A stretch of DNA of 64,000 nt, from positions 122,967,411 to 123,031,410 of the forward strand of contig NC_092811.1 in the NCBI RefSeq assembly GCF_040954645.1. The letters are read 5' to 3'. Position 1 is the stretch's first letter. Each line of letters begins with the position of its first letter. The notes beneath the pieces were generated by a model that made no database searches, was not told the origin of the DNA, and saw only the letters and a list, made by a program, of their open reading frames with translations. Below, piece by piece: positions 1 through 10,706 of the stretch. This DNA comes from Diabrotica undecimpunctata. Its lineage: Eukaryota > Arthropoda > Insecta > Coleoptera > Chrysomelidae. Position numbers and translations under genes: made by a program.

Positions 1-678
1 CCATCACAATTACACTGTTTGGTGGTATATTTGGCAATAACTTCGTTGAAAACCAGTTTTCAAATAATTCTGAAGTGGTATCATCATGATAGTCGACACG
101 GGAGTTCTTAATATTTTTGCATGACAAGGCTAAAGCATTAGGTATAAAACCATTTTTGTTCCTGCATGGATTATTGTAATACGTTTTCCTTTATTTGATG
201 AAGCTTTTGTTGTACAGCGACCAGAATAATCTGCCGAACCATATTTTGGAATGTCATGGGTGTCAAACCACGTCTCATCCAGATAAACAATCTCTCTTCC
301 ACTTTCTCTGTATTTATGAATTTGAATTAAAAATTCCGTCCTCCATATTTGTAGACGAGGAGATTCCATAATCACTTGGCGTTTATCGATCGTTTTTATT
401 TTAAAGCCGTTTATTAGAAGACATTGCCTTACTGTCTCACTGCAGCCCTTGATTCCTGTGTCATCTTTCTGCAACTTTTGCATGATGATTTTTAACGTGG
501 GGACCATCTGTTCTTTAAACATGTTATAAATTTTTCTTCTAATGATCTCCACTTCACTCCGGTCTAGTTTCATAACATTACCAGCGTCTTTTATTTTTCT
601 TCTACTTACTATCGGTTGTTTTGTTATAGACCACACTGTGTTCATTGGTCTTCGTGTTATGACTGCCGCTTTCTTCAC
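1..678 (-). pseudogene. Tc1/IS630-type DDE_3 transposase, partial and frameshifted
   Basis: The minus strand encodes the middle of a transposase: a helical N-terminal region with the KGCSETVRQCL block, then the catalytic block IVYLDETWFDTHD that carries the first DDE aspartate, then ITIIHAG. Near position 160 the frame shifts, and a second minus-strand frame continues with GFIPNALAL and the DYHDDTTSELFENWF block, then PNIPPNSVIVM, running off the left edge. In this family the next residues would be the second catalytic Asp (DNAPYH), which lies outside the window. The full-length family protein would be roughly 350-450 residues. The frameshift makes this an inactive copy. No terminal inverted repeat is recognisable on the right side (680-1380). 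The family assignment rests on recalled block order, not on a search. Confidence 0.75.
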
Positions 679-1384
679 TGCATTAAATTTGGAAAGTCAT
701 CGTTCAAGGAGGGTAGTGTAAACGTCAAATATCACTTTTTTTGTGTCAATTGACAAAACACTGCGCTTTACGGGTTTGTTAACACTGACGTCTATTCTTT
801 CGGCATTATTATTATCGATAACTTCACAAGAAGTACTAGGCTCTTCTCACGGACAAAACATTTTTAAATAATATTGTTTTATACACAAATTGTCTTCCTG
901 TACGAACAAAGTCAAACAAATAACTAACGAAATTGTCATAATATTATCTTAGTCTACATGTTCCCCAAGTCAGAAAATATAGTTATGATTTTAAATATAT
1001 CGTGATTGGTGCTTTAGGTAATATCCAAAAAAAAATCATTCCAAGAAATTATTTCAATTGACTTTGTAGCAGTCACAACTGCTAACATATAATTAATTAA
1101 TATAATTTATTATTAAAATCCTAAAACCCCTCAGAATCCCGTTTATGAAACGTTTATGGGCAATAGACGGTACGATGCGCAAACTAAAGTGATCAAGAGG
1201 TGCTCGGCTAAAGTCAGTTTTGGCCAACAACTCACACAGAGAGGTGTATTTCTCCAAGCCTTAACCGGCATATTTTTTTTTTGTCTTAAAATCGGGTAGA
1301 TAATCTGGGACTGGATTTAATATTTTTCCCGAACATCAAGGGAGAAATTGGAACAACATAATATGATACAGAATCTTGATTGAA
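679..1384. other. No gene seen
   Basis: AT-rich sequence without a convincing reading frame. It may include the 5' flank of the transposon to its left, but no inverted repeat or target duplication could be matched because the other end is outside the window. Confidence 0.5.
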
Positions 1385-1456
1385 AAACCCGGCTTCCAAA
1401 TCTGCCGAAATGATTATTTAAAACCCGGCTTCCAAATCTGCCGAAATGATTATTTA
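1385..1456. repeat. 36 bp direct tandem repeat, two copies
   Basis: A 36 bp unit beginning AAACCCGGCTTCCAAATCTG occurs at 1385-1420 and again at 1421-1456 without a mismatch. A degraded third start (AAACCC) follows at 1457. In one frame the unit reads as a 12-residue repeat (KPGFQICRNDYL), but the surrounding frame has no recognisable protein, so I treat it as non-coding. Confidence 0.85.
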
Positions 1457-1629
1457 AAACCCAGATTTCACCCGATTAGGATAACGTTTAATATTAGGAT
1501 TAGTTTAACCAAACACCTACTTCAACCCATTGGTAACCAGGAACCGATTGTCTCCAGAACCACAGCGTTCTTCTTCATTCGCTTTTTTCGGAGCCCCAAG
1601 GACCGCCAGAGTCTTAAGGGGACTTAACC

Positions 1630-2612
1630 AGGACAGGCCTTAAGCTAAACACCGCAAAGACAAAGGTGATGGTAGTCAGTAAAACGCCAATACAACCGGA
1701 AGTGGTAACAGCTTATGGTGAACAACTGGAGAGAACCAACAGTATCACTTACCTTGGTTGTAATCTAAATGAGAACTGGGACATGAGCAAAGAAATTAGA
1801 ATACGGATAGAGAAGGCCAGAGCTGCATTCTTTAAGATGAAGAAACTGTTATGTGGAAACAATATTACTTTAAATCTGAAAATTAGATTAGTGAGATGTT
1901 ATGTGTTCTCTACTCTTTTGTATGGTGTCGAAGGTTGGACTTTGACGGATACACTTCTCAAGAAACTGGAAGCCTTTGAAATCTGGGTATATCGGAGAAT
2001 CCTACGAATAAGTTGGGTGGATAGAGTTCGTAACGAAGTTGTTTTGCATCGGATGGGAAAAGTTACGGAAGTCGTCAAAACAGTTAAAAATCGCAAACTT
2101 GAATATTTTGGCCATGTTATGCGCCACCCAGAGAGATATAATATACTCCATTTAATAATACAAGGCAAGGCAGATGGAAGAAGAGGGTCAGGTCGAAGAA
2201 GAACGTCATGGGTTGGACTTTGACGGATACACTTCTCAAGAAACTGGAAGCCTTTGAAATCTGGGTATATCGGAGAATCCTACGAATAAGTTGGGTGGAT
2301 AGAGTTCGTAACGAAGTTGTTTTGCATCGGATGGGAAAAGTTACGGAAGTCGTCAAAACAGTTAAAAATCGCAAACTTGAATATTTTGGCCATGTTATGC
2401 GCCACCCAGAGAGATATAATATACTCCATTTAATAATACAAGGCAAGGCAGATGGAAGAAGAGGGTCAGGTCGAAGAAGAACGTCATGGTTTAGAAACCT
2501 GAGAGATTAGTTTCACAGATCCCCTGAGTCCCTTTTCCGAGCTGCCGTCAACAAAATTACTATAGCCAATTTGATAGCCAACGCTCGATAATCGAGCTCG
2601 GCACATGAAGAA
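1630..2612 (+). pseudogene. RTE-like non-LTR retrotransposon, C-terminal end only
   Basis: The reading frame starts abruptly at GLKLNTAKTKVMVVSK, the region just after the YADD catalytic box of the reverse transcriptase. It continues through the YLGCNLNENWD thumb block, the LLYGVEGWTL block and the RRILRISWVDRVRN block to the basic RRGSGRRRTSW segment. All catalytic RT motifs are missing, so this is a 5'-truncated, dead copy. The sequence ends with GGCACATGAAGAAGAAGAG, the tail shared by several other copies in this window. The coding part is broken by a 278 bp internal tandem duplication that shifts the frame. Assignment to the RTE-like group is from family knowledge; the exact clade is uncertain. 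Confidence 0.8.
1933..2488. repeat. Exact 278 bp tandem duplication
   Basis: Positions 1933-2210 are repeated as 2211-2488, and I found no mismatch between the copies. The duplicated block covers GWTLTDTLLKKLEAFE to RRRTSW of the retrotransposon C-terminus. Since 278 is not a multiple of three, the second copy is in another frame. Homology at the junction is only about one base. Confidence 0.9.
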
Positions 2613-3015
2613 GAAGAGCTGGAAAAATACAAATAGGTTGCTCAAAGAAACAATTATTATAGATCTAGATAATGACGATGATAGTGAAACTGACCTGTTC
2701 ATGTAATTTTTTTAAATGTAAGTACTTTTTGAATTGTATTTATAAATGGTAAACTTTCTATGTATACGTAATTTATGTAAATATTTTTAAATTCAGTTGA
2801 TAAAACCAGCTTTTAGACACACCTCAATTTTGAAAATATTTTCTAAAATATTTGTGCCTCTGTTCTTTTTATACTCTATTTAGCAATGATAAAGTTTTGT
2901 AAATATGTGAATGTAGTATATGTAAATACTTTTGCAACTATTATAACTTTAGTAGACAATGATAAAGACCGGCTTTTAAACACATCTAACAATGTTAGTA
3001 TAACAATAGAATAAG

Positions 3016-3018
<3 letters not shown>
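2613..3018. other. No gene seen
   Basis: AT-rich sequence between the retrotransposon tail and the TA microsatellite. I see no coding potential or repeat structure. Confidence 0.5.

Positions 3019-3072
<54 letters not shown>
3019..3072. repeat. (TA)n microsatellite at the SINE 3' end
   Basis: About 27 uninterrupted TA dinucleotides. It directly abuts the 3' end of the minus-strand SINE at 3073, which suggests it began as the element's simple-repeat tail. Confidence 0.9.
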
Positions 3073-3074
<2 letters not shown>

Positions 3075-3350
3075 GGTATTTAGGCGCCACGCCCTTCCGG
3101 TAGGGATCTATGGAGGAGTATCACCAAGCCGCAAGCCCTTATCTCTTGCCGTATTGCTCCACCATAGGCCGATCAGACACCAGCATATTCTAGTCTAAGC
3201 CGCAGATTCATCTAAAATTTTAAACTGCTGCGTTAGCCTTTTTTATTTTTCTCTACACCGAGCTGGGGCTCGAAGCCACATCCACTGAACCATTCGACAG
3301 TGAAGCGAATGAGAATCGGCCGCCTAGCCCGCTTGGCTATCTGACCGAGT
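3073..3350 (-). mobile_element. tRNA-derived SINE, minus strand
   Basis: Read on the minus strand, 3345-3251 looks like a tRNA gene. An internal A-box TAGCCAAGCGGG (complement of 3328-3339) fits the TRGCNNAGYNGG consensus, and GGCTTCGAGCCCC (complement of 3265-3277) is a slightly altered B-box (GGTTCRANYCC). The roughly 50 bp spacing between them suggests a long variable arm, as in tRNA-Leu or tRNA-Ser. A tRNA-unrelated body follows (3250-3073), ending at a (TA)n tail. This head-body-tail structure is that of a SINE made by RNA polymerase III. It is not a functional tRNA: there is no good acceptor stem. I cannot identify the SINE family. Confidence 0.65.
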
Positions 3351-3830
3351 ATCTGCCGAGCCTATCTGAAATGAGTAATGCACATCGAAAGTAAAAGTAC
3401 GATCTTTCCAGAGGCGATTCCCCGCTGCCTTGCGGTAGACACTTACCGATAATAAATATTAATGACTCTCTTAGATCTCTGTTACTACTTTACCTACAAC
3501 TTTTCCATAGGGCTAGTAGTTTTGCCGGAACTAGTAATAAATAAAACAGTTTTTTACTCTTAAAAACGCATTACTCGTAAATTATTTTCGTTACATTTTC
3601 TTTCTTTACCAACGGGTTCCATTCTATTACTGTTTTTTTTTTGTCTAAAAAATTATCGGTACTGGCCTAAATTGAATGCCTATGTTCAAAAATGACAAAC
3701 TGTAGTGCAATTTTATAAAGATAATTCGAAGTTCAAATTATAATTACCTATACACTGTTATTAAAACTAACGTAACTACCAATATACAGATACAGCAGTC
3801 AAGTAACTAGTTATTGGGTACCACTGACCT
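3351..3830. other. Downstream flank of gene A
   Basis: Mostly AT-rich. Positions 3351-3450 may belong to the SINE 5' side. The rest would be the 3' UTR and downstream flank of the minus-strand zinc-finger gene A. No other gene is visible. Confidence 0.4.
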
Positions 3831-5337
3831 TCAGTAAACGTCATCATGCCTTACCAGCAAACCTTTGCAACTCTTGAGGTGAATATTCAACATAGCCTTC
3901 GCCACGAACGCTTTGGTACAGAACTGACACACGTACGGCCGTTCTCCTGTGTGTCCCCGCATATGTATCACCAAACTAGACCGCTGTGAAAATGCTTTTG
4001 TGCAGTAGTCGCAGATGTAGGGCCGTTCTCCCGTGTGTATACGGGTATGCTCCACGAGGATGGGCTTCTTCGTAAAAGACTTCTCGCAGTACGAACAACT
4101 GTACGGTTTGTAGCCGGTGTGGATCCGGATGTGGAATTTGAGCTTCTCTTTGCTAGACAGCATTTTACCGCAAATGTCGCAAATGGAGAAATTACCGGTG
4201 TGCGAGTTCATATGCAGCTTGAGGCTGTTCTTGTGTTGGTATTGCTTTTTACAAATGACGCATTCGTGTAAGCTGGGGCAGTTCATGTCTTCTTTGTGAA
4301 GGTTAACCTTGTGCGCATGTAGGTATCTGGAATACAGGAAACACTTGCCACAAAATTCACAATCGAAGGGTTTCAGCCCCGTGTGGTAGTTGTCGTGTTC
4401 CTGGAACCAAGGTAAGATCTGGAAGCCCTTTTTACAAGCGTCGCACCAATATTTCAAGAGATCCTCGTGGTTGTTTATGTGATTCGTTATTTGATTTATT
4501 TCAGGCGTGCGAAAGTCGCACATGAGGCAGTTAAATATCCCCTCCTCGGAATGTATTCTCAAATGTATAACATGCTCCAATATTTTTTTCTGAGACGCGT
4601 TGCACATTTCGCAGTAAAAATAGTTGTTGTGCGTTTCGATGTGATCTTTAACTGCACTTGGGGTTCTAAACTCTTTTCCACATATATCGCACGGGTATAC
4701 CTCACTAGAAAACCGACTTTGGCGCAGCCTCTTACCTGGATGTTGTTCTTTATAGTGCATCTTCAATTCTTTGGGGTACCGTTCAGTTTCATCCTGTTTT
4801 TCTTTTAAACACAAAGGGCATTTGAACTTCTTATCTTCTTCAGAGTCAGTGGGCATTAGTGCTCTATACTCTTCTTCTGATAGTGGCAGTATTACAGGTA
4901 ACTCAATTGAATCCGTAGGCTCTTCCTTAATCTCCTTTTTAATTTCTACTGTCTCGCCTTCGGCGATTTCATCTTTTGGTTCTTCTTTAATCTTTACAGT
5001 TTCTTCATCTGACGTTTCTTCTTTGATCACTATTTGTGTTTTTCTCCTGGAAGATCTTCTCTGCACAATCTCTGGTTCACTATCACCGTGCTTATTCTTC
5101 TTTTTCGTGTCTTTTAATTTTGCCCACGGCGGATCATCTATCTCATCTTTTACCTTATTACTGTCGGGAGTCTTTCGAGGTCTACCTCGTTTTGGTTTAA
5201 CTATTTCACCAGAAATCGCTCCTTGTTTGTTACCATCGATCTTTATTTTTATCTTCTTGACTTTCGGCGGTTTAGGTGTAGGTTCCGGTGGCGTTTCATT
5301 TATTGTAACGATGGGTGTGAAAAACGCCATGGGGAAT
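3831..5337 (-). CDS. C2H2 zinc-finger gene A, main exon (exon 2)
   Basis: This exon encodes nearly all of a nuclear DNA-binding protein of about 509 residues. After MAFFTPIVTINE comes a Pro/Lys-rich stretch, an AT-hook-like KPKRGRPRK, and an acidic segment with several IKEE/IKKE motifs that resemble SUMO-acceptor sites. Eleven zinc fingers follow (KFKCPLC, YPCDIC, FYCEMC, FNCLMC, YWCDAC, FDCEFC, HECVIC, SICDIC, YSCSYC, YICDYC, YVCQFC). The last three have standard HTGE/YKPY-type linkers. The final finger ends HLKSC, a C2HC finger. The acceptor TTATTTGCAG precedes 5337, and the exon's first base completes a codon begun in exon 1 at 16441. A start at the internal ATG (5330) is the alternative. 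The likely role is a transcription factor; its targets are unknown. Confidence 0.9.
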
Positions 5338-6540
5338 CTGCAAATAACAGTGTAGTGTAAAATATTTCTTAAATATTTGCTTGACAACAACCAAATACAA
5401 CAAACAATACGTTATAAAGCTATAACTGGTTCTATTAACCTAAGGAGCTAGCAGTTTTGACCAAAACCGACGAGAGCATTAATTGGGTGTCCATTGGACG
5501 AACTATTTTTACACTACACACAATATTTTAAAAAATAATTCATGTAATTGAAGACTTGAGATAATAAATTGTAATAATGATGAAAGACATGGATTGAAGA
5601 GAATCTATGAGATCTCCGGGCTAACAAAATAACAAATTGGGCTCCAAGATATGAGAGAAAGCATAGTCTTATTAATGCCAGAAATAATCTGCTAAGCACC
5701 GAAATAACTGTCAACGAATCAATTCAAGAAGCACGATATTTGGACTAATAAACACAAATTCTTGACAAAATATGGACGAAGCAATTAAAATCAATGGAAG
5801 ACAAGGAAAGAGAAACTACATAGAATGCAACAAACTAGGATTTTTTATTAGAATTTACTTGGAAATCCATCAAAATGAGTCTAAATATTCTTCATATAAA
5901 AGAAAAACCCCAAAGATTATTTCAAATATATCAAAATCGTCTATAAGTTTGACCATTTTGAGAAGGAATATTTTTCGTTAATCGTGAGCTTTTATGCTCA
6001 AATTTCCGCGAAGGTCAACACTTTCTTTCATTAACGGTTTTCTTTCATCACAGGTTTTCTATGATTTTTCAATTCGTTTTCGTTAATCCCTTCTTTGACT
6101 TCTTGTTTACAATATTCAATTTTTTTTTTTTTCGTTGTTAAAGATGGCTGAAACTTTCCAGCCGTTATATATTGTAGATGATGTTCTCATTTGATCTTAG
6201 TTCTTAGCTCGGGAATGAACAGTCGGGTGAAATTTCCTGCTTCTACGTTTTTTGTGATTTTCCGAAGGACGTTTTGTCCTAGGATTTATGTTTAAAATCG
6301 GAGGAAATATATGCTGTAATGCATAAGAATTGTTTATGAAAACAGTATGAACCTGATTGTTCCTTGAGCCCTTTATTCGATTATAAGCAGTATTCAACGA
6401 ATAAATGATAGAAACGAATTAGACTAGATTAAAATAATTCGCTATGCCAACTGAATGTTGTCTGAACGGTACAGTTTATGGGACATATTCTTACGAATTA
6501 TATCAAAATGTTGACTTAAAAAACTCTAATAATGCTATGA
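5338..6540. other. Gene A intron, 3' part
   Basis: AT-rich sequence without a recognisable gene, between gene A exon 2 and the Tc1-like element. Short open frames here show no family motifs and look random. Confidence 0.5.
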
Positions 6541-6544
6541 CATA

Positions 6545-7694
6545 CACTGGCGATAAACCTGAAACATGCACAGATTAAGATCCGCTGAAATGACGGTATA
6601 GAGAAAAATAAATTACCAAAACTCCTAAACAGATTACCTAATAAATAACCAAGAAGTGTTTTAAACATAAATAGTGTTAATGAGTATATTTAAAAGAGAA
6701 ATAAATAATAAAATATAGAAAGAAGCATAACTTTACTTGGTGGTAATTCATTATTGAAAATCAATACAAGCACACGACATAAATATATTGTCAATAATGT
6801 TACAGCACATTGGAAGGCATCCTAATGGTTTCATTCAAATCCATTCTGTTCCTGTGTCCTTTAAATTACATTAATTAATTATTAACAAATTAATAATTAT
6901 TAATTTTTAAATTAGCTCCAAATTTGTTTAAATTGGTGTCCTAAGAACTGGCAAAAGTGGCCAGTGGTAGGAAAAGTCCTTTTCCTGAAGGTAGTTTTTA
7001 CATACAAAAAATTTGCTACAACTACATCAATATCGATCTATACCCTTTACATTTAGGACACCACAGTGCAACGTCCAATATTGCGGAAAAATGCATAAGA
7101 AATGGACATAGTATGAATGATTTTTGCAAGAATAGTCTGAAAATGACTACGCCAAAAATATTGACCATCGTGAAATTCTTATATGGGAAAAGTGGAATTG
7201 ATATTGTCTGAGGAGATTGTCTAACTGTAGAAAGAGGTACATTACAAACTTCTTCGTGGGATATGTTTTATTATACGCCTGTTACTTGGTCGAACCTATT
7301 TTTCGGCATACAACAATCAACCACGTACCGCCTATGAAATAAGCGAATATTTGCATTGACTTGAAATAAAAATGATCATTTGGTCAGCAGATAACCCAAA
7401 TTTAAATCTGCTAGAGCATACCTAGGACTAAATAAGATGCAACTCAAGTACCAGAAACAATTTTTGGAAATTTTAGGTGCTCTTCAAAATGAATGGAATA
7501 GCTCCAATCGAGAATATATATTCCATGACGCTTAAGTACTTTGAAGATGTTTAGTATTTCATTTTGTAATTTTTTTCTTGTATTTCCACACGTTTTAGAA
7601 TTGTTCATATATTTTCCAAATTTTTGCGTTAGATATTTCGGAATCACAAGTAATCAAACAAACTTGAAGGGTCCAGGTTTTTTGGCCGCCAGTG
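6545..7694 (+). mobile_element. Degenerate Tc1-like transposon with TIRs
   Basis: The left end CACTGGCGATAAACCTG and the right end (complement) CACTGGCGGCCAAAAAACCTG form imperfect terminal inverted repeats. Each end is flanked by a TA dinucleotide (6543-6544 and 7695-7696), the Tc1/mariner target duplication. The length of 1,150 bp fits the superfamily. The interior holds decayed transposase: WSADNPNLNLLEH near 7381-7420 matches the 'W-P-A-x-S-P-D-L-N-P-I-E-H' block around the third catalytic residue, and ALQNEWNSSNREYIFHDA near 7480 matches the C-terminal helix. Several stops and frameshifts make it inactive. It sits in the gene A intron. Confidence 0.7.
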
Positions 7695-8287
7695 TACATC
7701 AGCCGATCAAGATAAATCGAGCATTTTTGACTAGAAAATAACAAAGACACCGGAAAATGGATTATATGGTAGTAATTTATTTGTAGTCACTTTTGATCTA
7801 TTTTAAATGTGACTCAACCTACCCAGGATACTAGGATACAAAACTTGCCATTGTAGTTGAAATATATTTCATTTTGCATTTAATGTATAGGCAATACAGA
7901 ACATACGGTTTGCTAATTTTGCTAAAAACTGCCAAATCTACAACCTAAATCAACATCGACAACATTACAACCCTTCTACTATAATTCTTTTGAACAGCTA
8001 CTCACCAGTTTTGATCTTAACGATAACGAACAAAATTCTACGGACTAGATAGCCAGATAATTTTTAAAAAAGAACTATTTTTGATAAAATTTAGGCTGTG
8101 AAACATCTTTTATAAATGAAAAAAATTAGGTTGTTGTTATCAAGCAATATGCTTTAATATCTACTTATAAATATACAATTACAGAAAAGTTAACTACAAT
8201 AGTAAAATGAAAATATGTAGAAATGCAGTATATGCTCCTAATATAATGTAGTTGTCGAAAAACTTGATGAACGAATGACTGCATGTA
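7695..8287. other. Gene A intron, between transposons
   Basis: AT-rich and without coding signal. Nothing recognisable. Confidence 0.5.
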
Positions 8288-8398
8288 CAGCTGGTTCCTA
8301 AAAAAAACTGATACGACTCTTAAAGTGTATTTTATAAAAAATTGAGCAGTGCATTTTGAAGGATTATTTACATCACTGTCACTACCAAATTTTAAAAT

Positions 8399-8780
8399 TT
8401 GTCAGATAATTTATTCTGTTCAACGTCAAAAAATGACTCCACACGCTGTAACGAAATAGAAGATGGTTGGTCACTATCTGCCGTAGCGAACCATTTTAAC
8501 GTAAGCAGAACAACATTTTTAAAATTTTTAAAAGATGGAGAGAATAAGAAACTCTCTAAAGAAAGCAAGGTTCTGGAGGACCAAAAATATCTACCGCTCA
8601 TGAAGATCGTACGCTTTTGAAGATATTAGAAGAGAATTCTTTTGAAGATGCGAAAACTGCAAGAATTATGTCACAGTTACCGGGAAGAAAGACAACAACT
8701 TGGCGCAGAATTAAAGCATCGCTTTAATTCGTTTTAGGTACCGAACTGCAGAAAAAAAATTAATTCTTGATGATCCATGT
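8399..8780 (+). pseudogene. Transposase N-terminal helix-turn-helix fragment
   Basis: The frame reads DGWSLSAVANHFNVSRTTFL, a helix-turn-helix of the 'G-x-S-x-x-x-V-A-x-x-x-x-V-S-x-x-T' type. After a frameshift near 8600 it continues with LLKILEENSFEDAKTARI and PGRKTTTWRRIKASL, which looks like a second HTH, then RYRTAEKKLILD. The stretch ends where the Gypsy sequence begins near 8773. It is taken as the DNA-binding part of the transposase of the surrounding TIR element. The catalytic domain is missing and the specific family is uncertain. Confidence 0.5.
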
Positions 8781-8792
8781 ATAAAAAGAGTA

Positions 8793-10403
8793 TTGGATTG
8801 GATGCGTCGAAGTGAAAGACCTTCTTGGCAGGACATTAGTGCATGTAGTCCCGAAGTCAAGTGTTACTGGAGCCAATGGAATTTCCTAGTGCTAAAAAAT
8901 GATCTGTATAGAACCCTTGAGAACGATGAAGGTACAGAAACTAAGCTTCAGTTGATTGTACCTAAAAGTAAAGTGTCAGAAGTATTGCGTCAGTTGCATG
9001 ATGGTGTATCAGGTGGACACTTTGGTAATACGAAGACTCTGCAAAAGGTTCGAGAACGGTTCTATTGGGTGAACTGCAAAGATGATGTAAGAAGATGGTG
9101 CCGGAAATGTGAACTGTGTGCAACCAGTAATGGTCCAGTTGGTAAAAAGAGGGCACCCATGAAACAGTACAATGTTGGTAGTCCTATGGAAAGAGTAGCA
9201 ATCGACATTGCAGGTCCACTTCCAGAGACGAATGATGGAAATAAATACATCCTGGTAGCCATGGATTATTTTACGAAATGGACTGAGGCCTATGCGATAC
9301 CAAATCAAGAAGCTGCTACCGTTGCAGAGGTACTTGTTAAAGAATTCTTTAGCCGATTTGGTGTTCCCTTGGAGATCCACTCCGACCAAGGGCGAAAATT
9401 CGAGTCAACCCTTTTCCAAAACGTTTGTAAATTGATTGGTGTCAATAAGACCAGGACGACACCCCTGCATCCTCAATCAGATGGAATGGTCGAGAGAATG
9501 AACCGAACGATGGTTAAACACCTGTCCAAAGTTGTATCAGAACATCAAAGAGATTGGGACCAGCACATTCATTTATTCCTAATGGCCTACCGCTCGGCCG
9601 TGAATGAAACTACAGGCCAGACTCCAACCTGTCTGATGTTAGGTCGTGAAGTTCGTTTGCCCTGCGACCTAGAGTTTGGCTGCAGACCTTCCGAAGAACA
9701 TGTTGCAAGCGAAGATTATGTCGACCGCCTGAAGTTAAGAATGAACAACATTCATGAACTTACCCGACAACACATCCAGTTAGCCAGTGACAGAATGAAA
9801 GATCAATATGATTCTCGATGCAAGAATGAAAGCTATGAAGTAGGTGATCTTGTTTGGCTTTATAATCCACAACTTCGTCGTGGCTTGTCTCCTAAACTGC
9901 AAAGACAATGGGAGGGTCCGTATGAAATTAAAAAGAGAATAAATGAAGTAATATACCGAATTAAGAAGTTGCCGAAAGGTAAACCAAAAATAGTTCACAT
10001 AAATCGTCTTGCACCTTATGCTGGCTCAAATAAAACAGAAGAAGCCCGAACCCTTCAACATGAGATCAAAGATGACCGGCGGCCCAACTTTAATGAATTT
10101 GTGTCAAATTACGCAGAGAGAAAGAGTGCTAGATTCCGCGTGACCACAGAAGTTCAGCGGGATCTTTTTAGTGTTCCGCATAACGTCTCTCTGGCCCACT
10201 GTGTTGCCCAAGATCTTGAGACGACTAAAGGAATCTCATCCGCATTCTATAAGAAGTTCGGTCGTTTGGACGAGTTAAAAAATCAGCAGCCTAAAGTTGG
10301 GAAAGTACTGAGATTAGAAGATGGTCCTCGATCTTTGCTGTATATGGTGAGCAGGAAGTCGTATACAGACAGGCAACCTACGAGGATATATGGCGTGCTC
10401 TAA
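8793..10403 (+). pseudogene. Gypsy integrase with N-terminal half of an OARD1-like macro domain
   Basis: Residues 69, 76, 106 and 109 form the HHCC zinc-binding module (LHDGVSGGHFG, CELC). The catalytic core follows with D138 (IDIAGPLP), D198 (HSDQG) and E234 (GMVERMN), an exact D-x35-E spacing. The GPY/F region is at about residue 375 (WEGPYEI). From about residue 450 the frame enters a macro domain: DLFSVPHNVSLAHCVAQD, then GISSAFYKKFGRLDELKNQQ, then a beta strand LLYMVSRKSYTDRQPT, matching the order in OARD1/Poa1-type ADP-ribose hydrolases. The frame ends at a stop caused by a one-base frameshift near 10375; the rest of the domain is in the next frame. The integrase part is otherwise open over 400 codons, so this is a fairly young copy. 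Confidence 0.85.
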
Positions 10404-10706
10404 CTAATTTGAAGAAAATCGGCTGCAATTACGACATCAAGAATTTGGCATTACCCAAGATAGGCCATGCACTAGATAATCTGGATTGGAAGATTGTCAG
10501 AAGCATGCTTGAAGTGATCTTCCGAGAAGCCGGCGTAAGAATTACTGTGTGTTGCATTAATCCGAGGAGATCGTGTCCTTCAAAGACAGTAGACTGTTAT
10601 TTCTTTCTGAGGGGTCCATGCAGAGCTGGAGAGTCCTGTAGATTCCGCCATCCTGGGCCTACATATAGAGTTGCTGATGGGACGCTCAGATCTAAGAGGG
10701 GAGCAG
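10376..10706 (+). pseudogene. C-terminal half of the macro domain plus CCCH zinc finger of the Gypsy polyprotein
   Basis: After the frameshift the sequence reads YEDIWRALTNLKKIGCNYDI, then LALPKIGHALDNLDWKIVRS and VIFREAGVRITVCCI. This matches the last third of OARD1-type macro domains, including the catalytic-loop aspartate (ALD; usually G-C-G-L-D, here G-H-A-L-D). A C-x7-C-x5-C-x3-H zinc finger follows at 10595-10651 (CYFFLRGPCRAGESCRFRH), the CCCH type that usually binds RNA. Both lie upstream of the purine-rich tract and LTR, so they were carried by the element. The open frame runs on into the LTR; the original stop is unclear. Confidence 0.8.

Noticed and set aside
1376..1627. 83-codon frame over the 36 bp repeat
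   Set aside because: Repetition makes it look like a repeat protein but there are only two units and no homology.
3251..3345. Intact tRNA gene
   Set aside because: A- and B-box are present but there is no acceptor-stem pairing and a SINE body and tail follow.
4035..5355. Plus-strand frames opposite gene A
   Set aside because: Antisense shadows of the finger exon; low-complexity Ser/Phe-rich composition from reversed Glu/Lys codons.
6197..6397. 66-codon minus-strand frame
   Set aside because: No motif, AT-rich context inside the gene A intron; length expected by chance.
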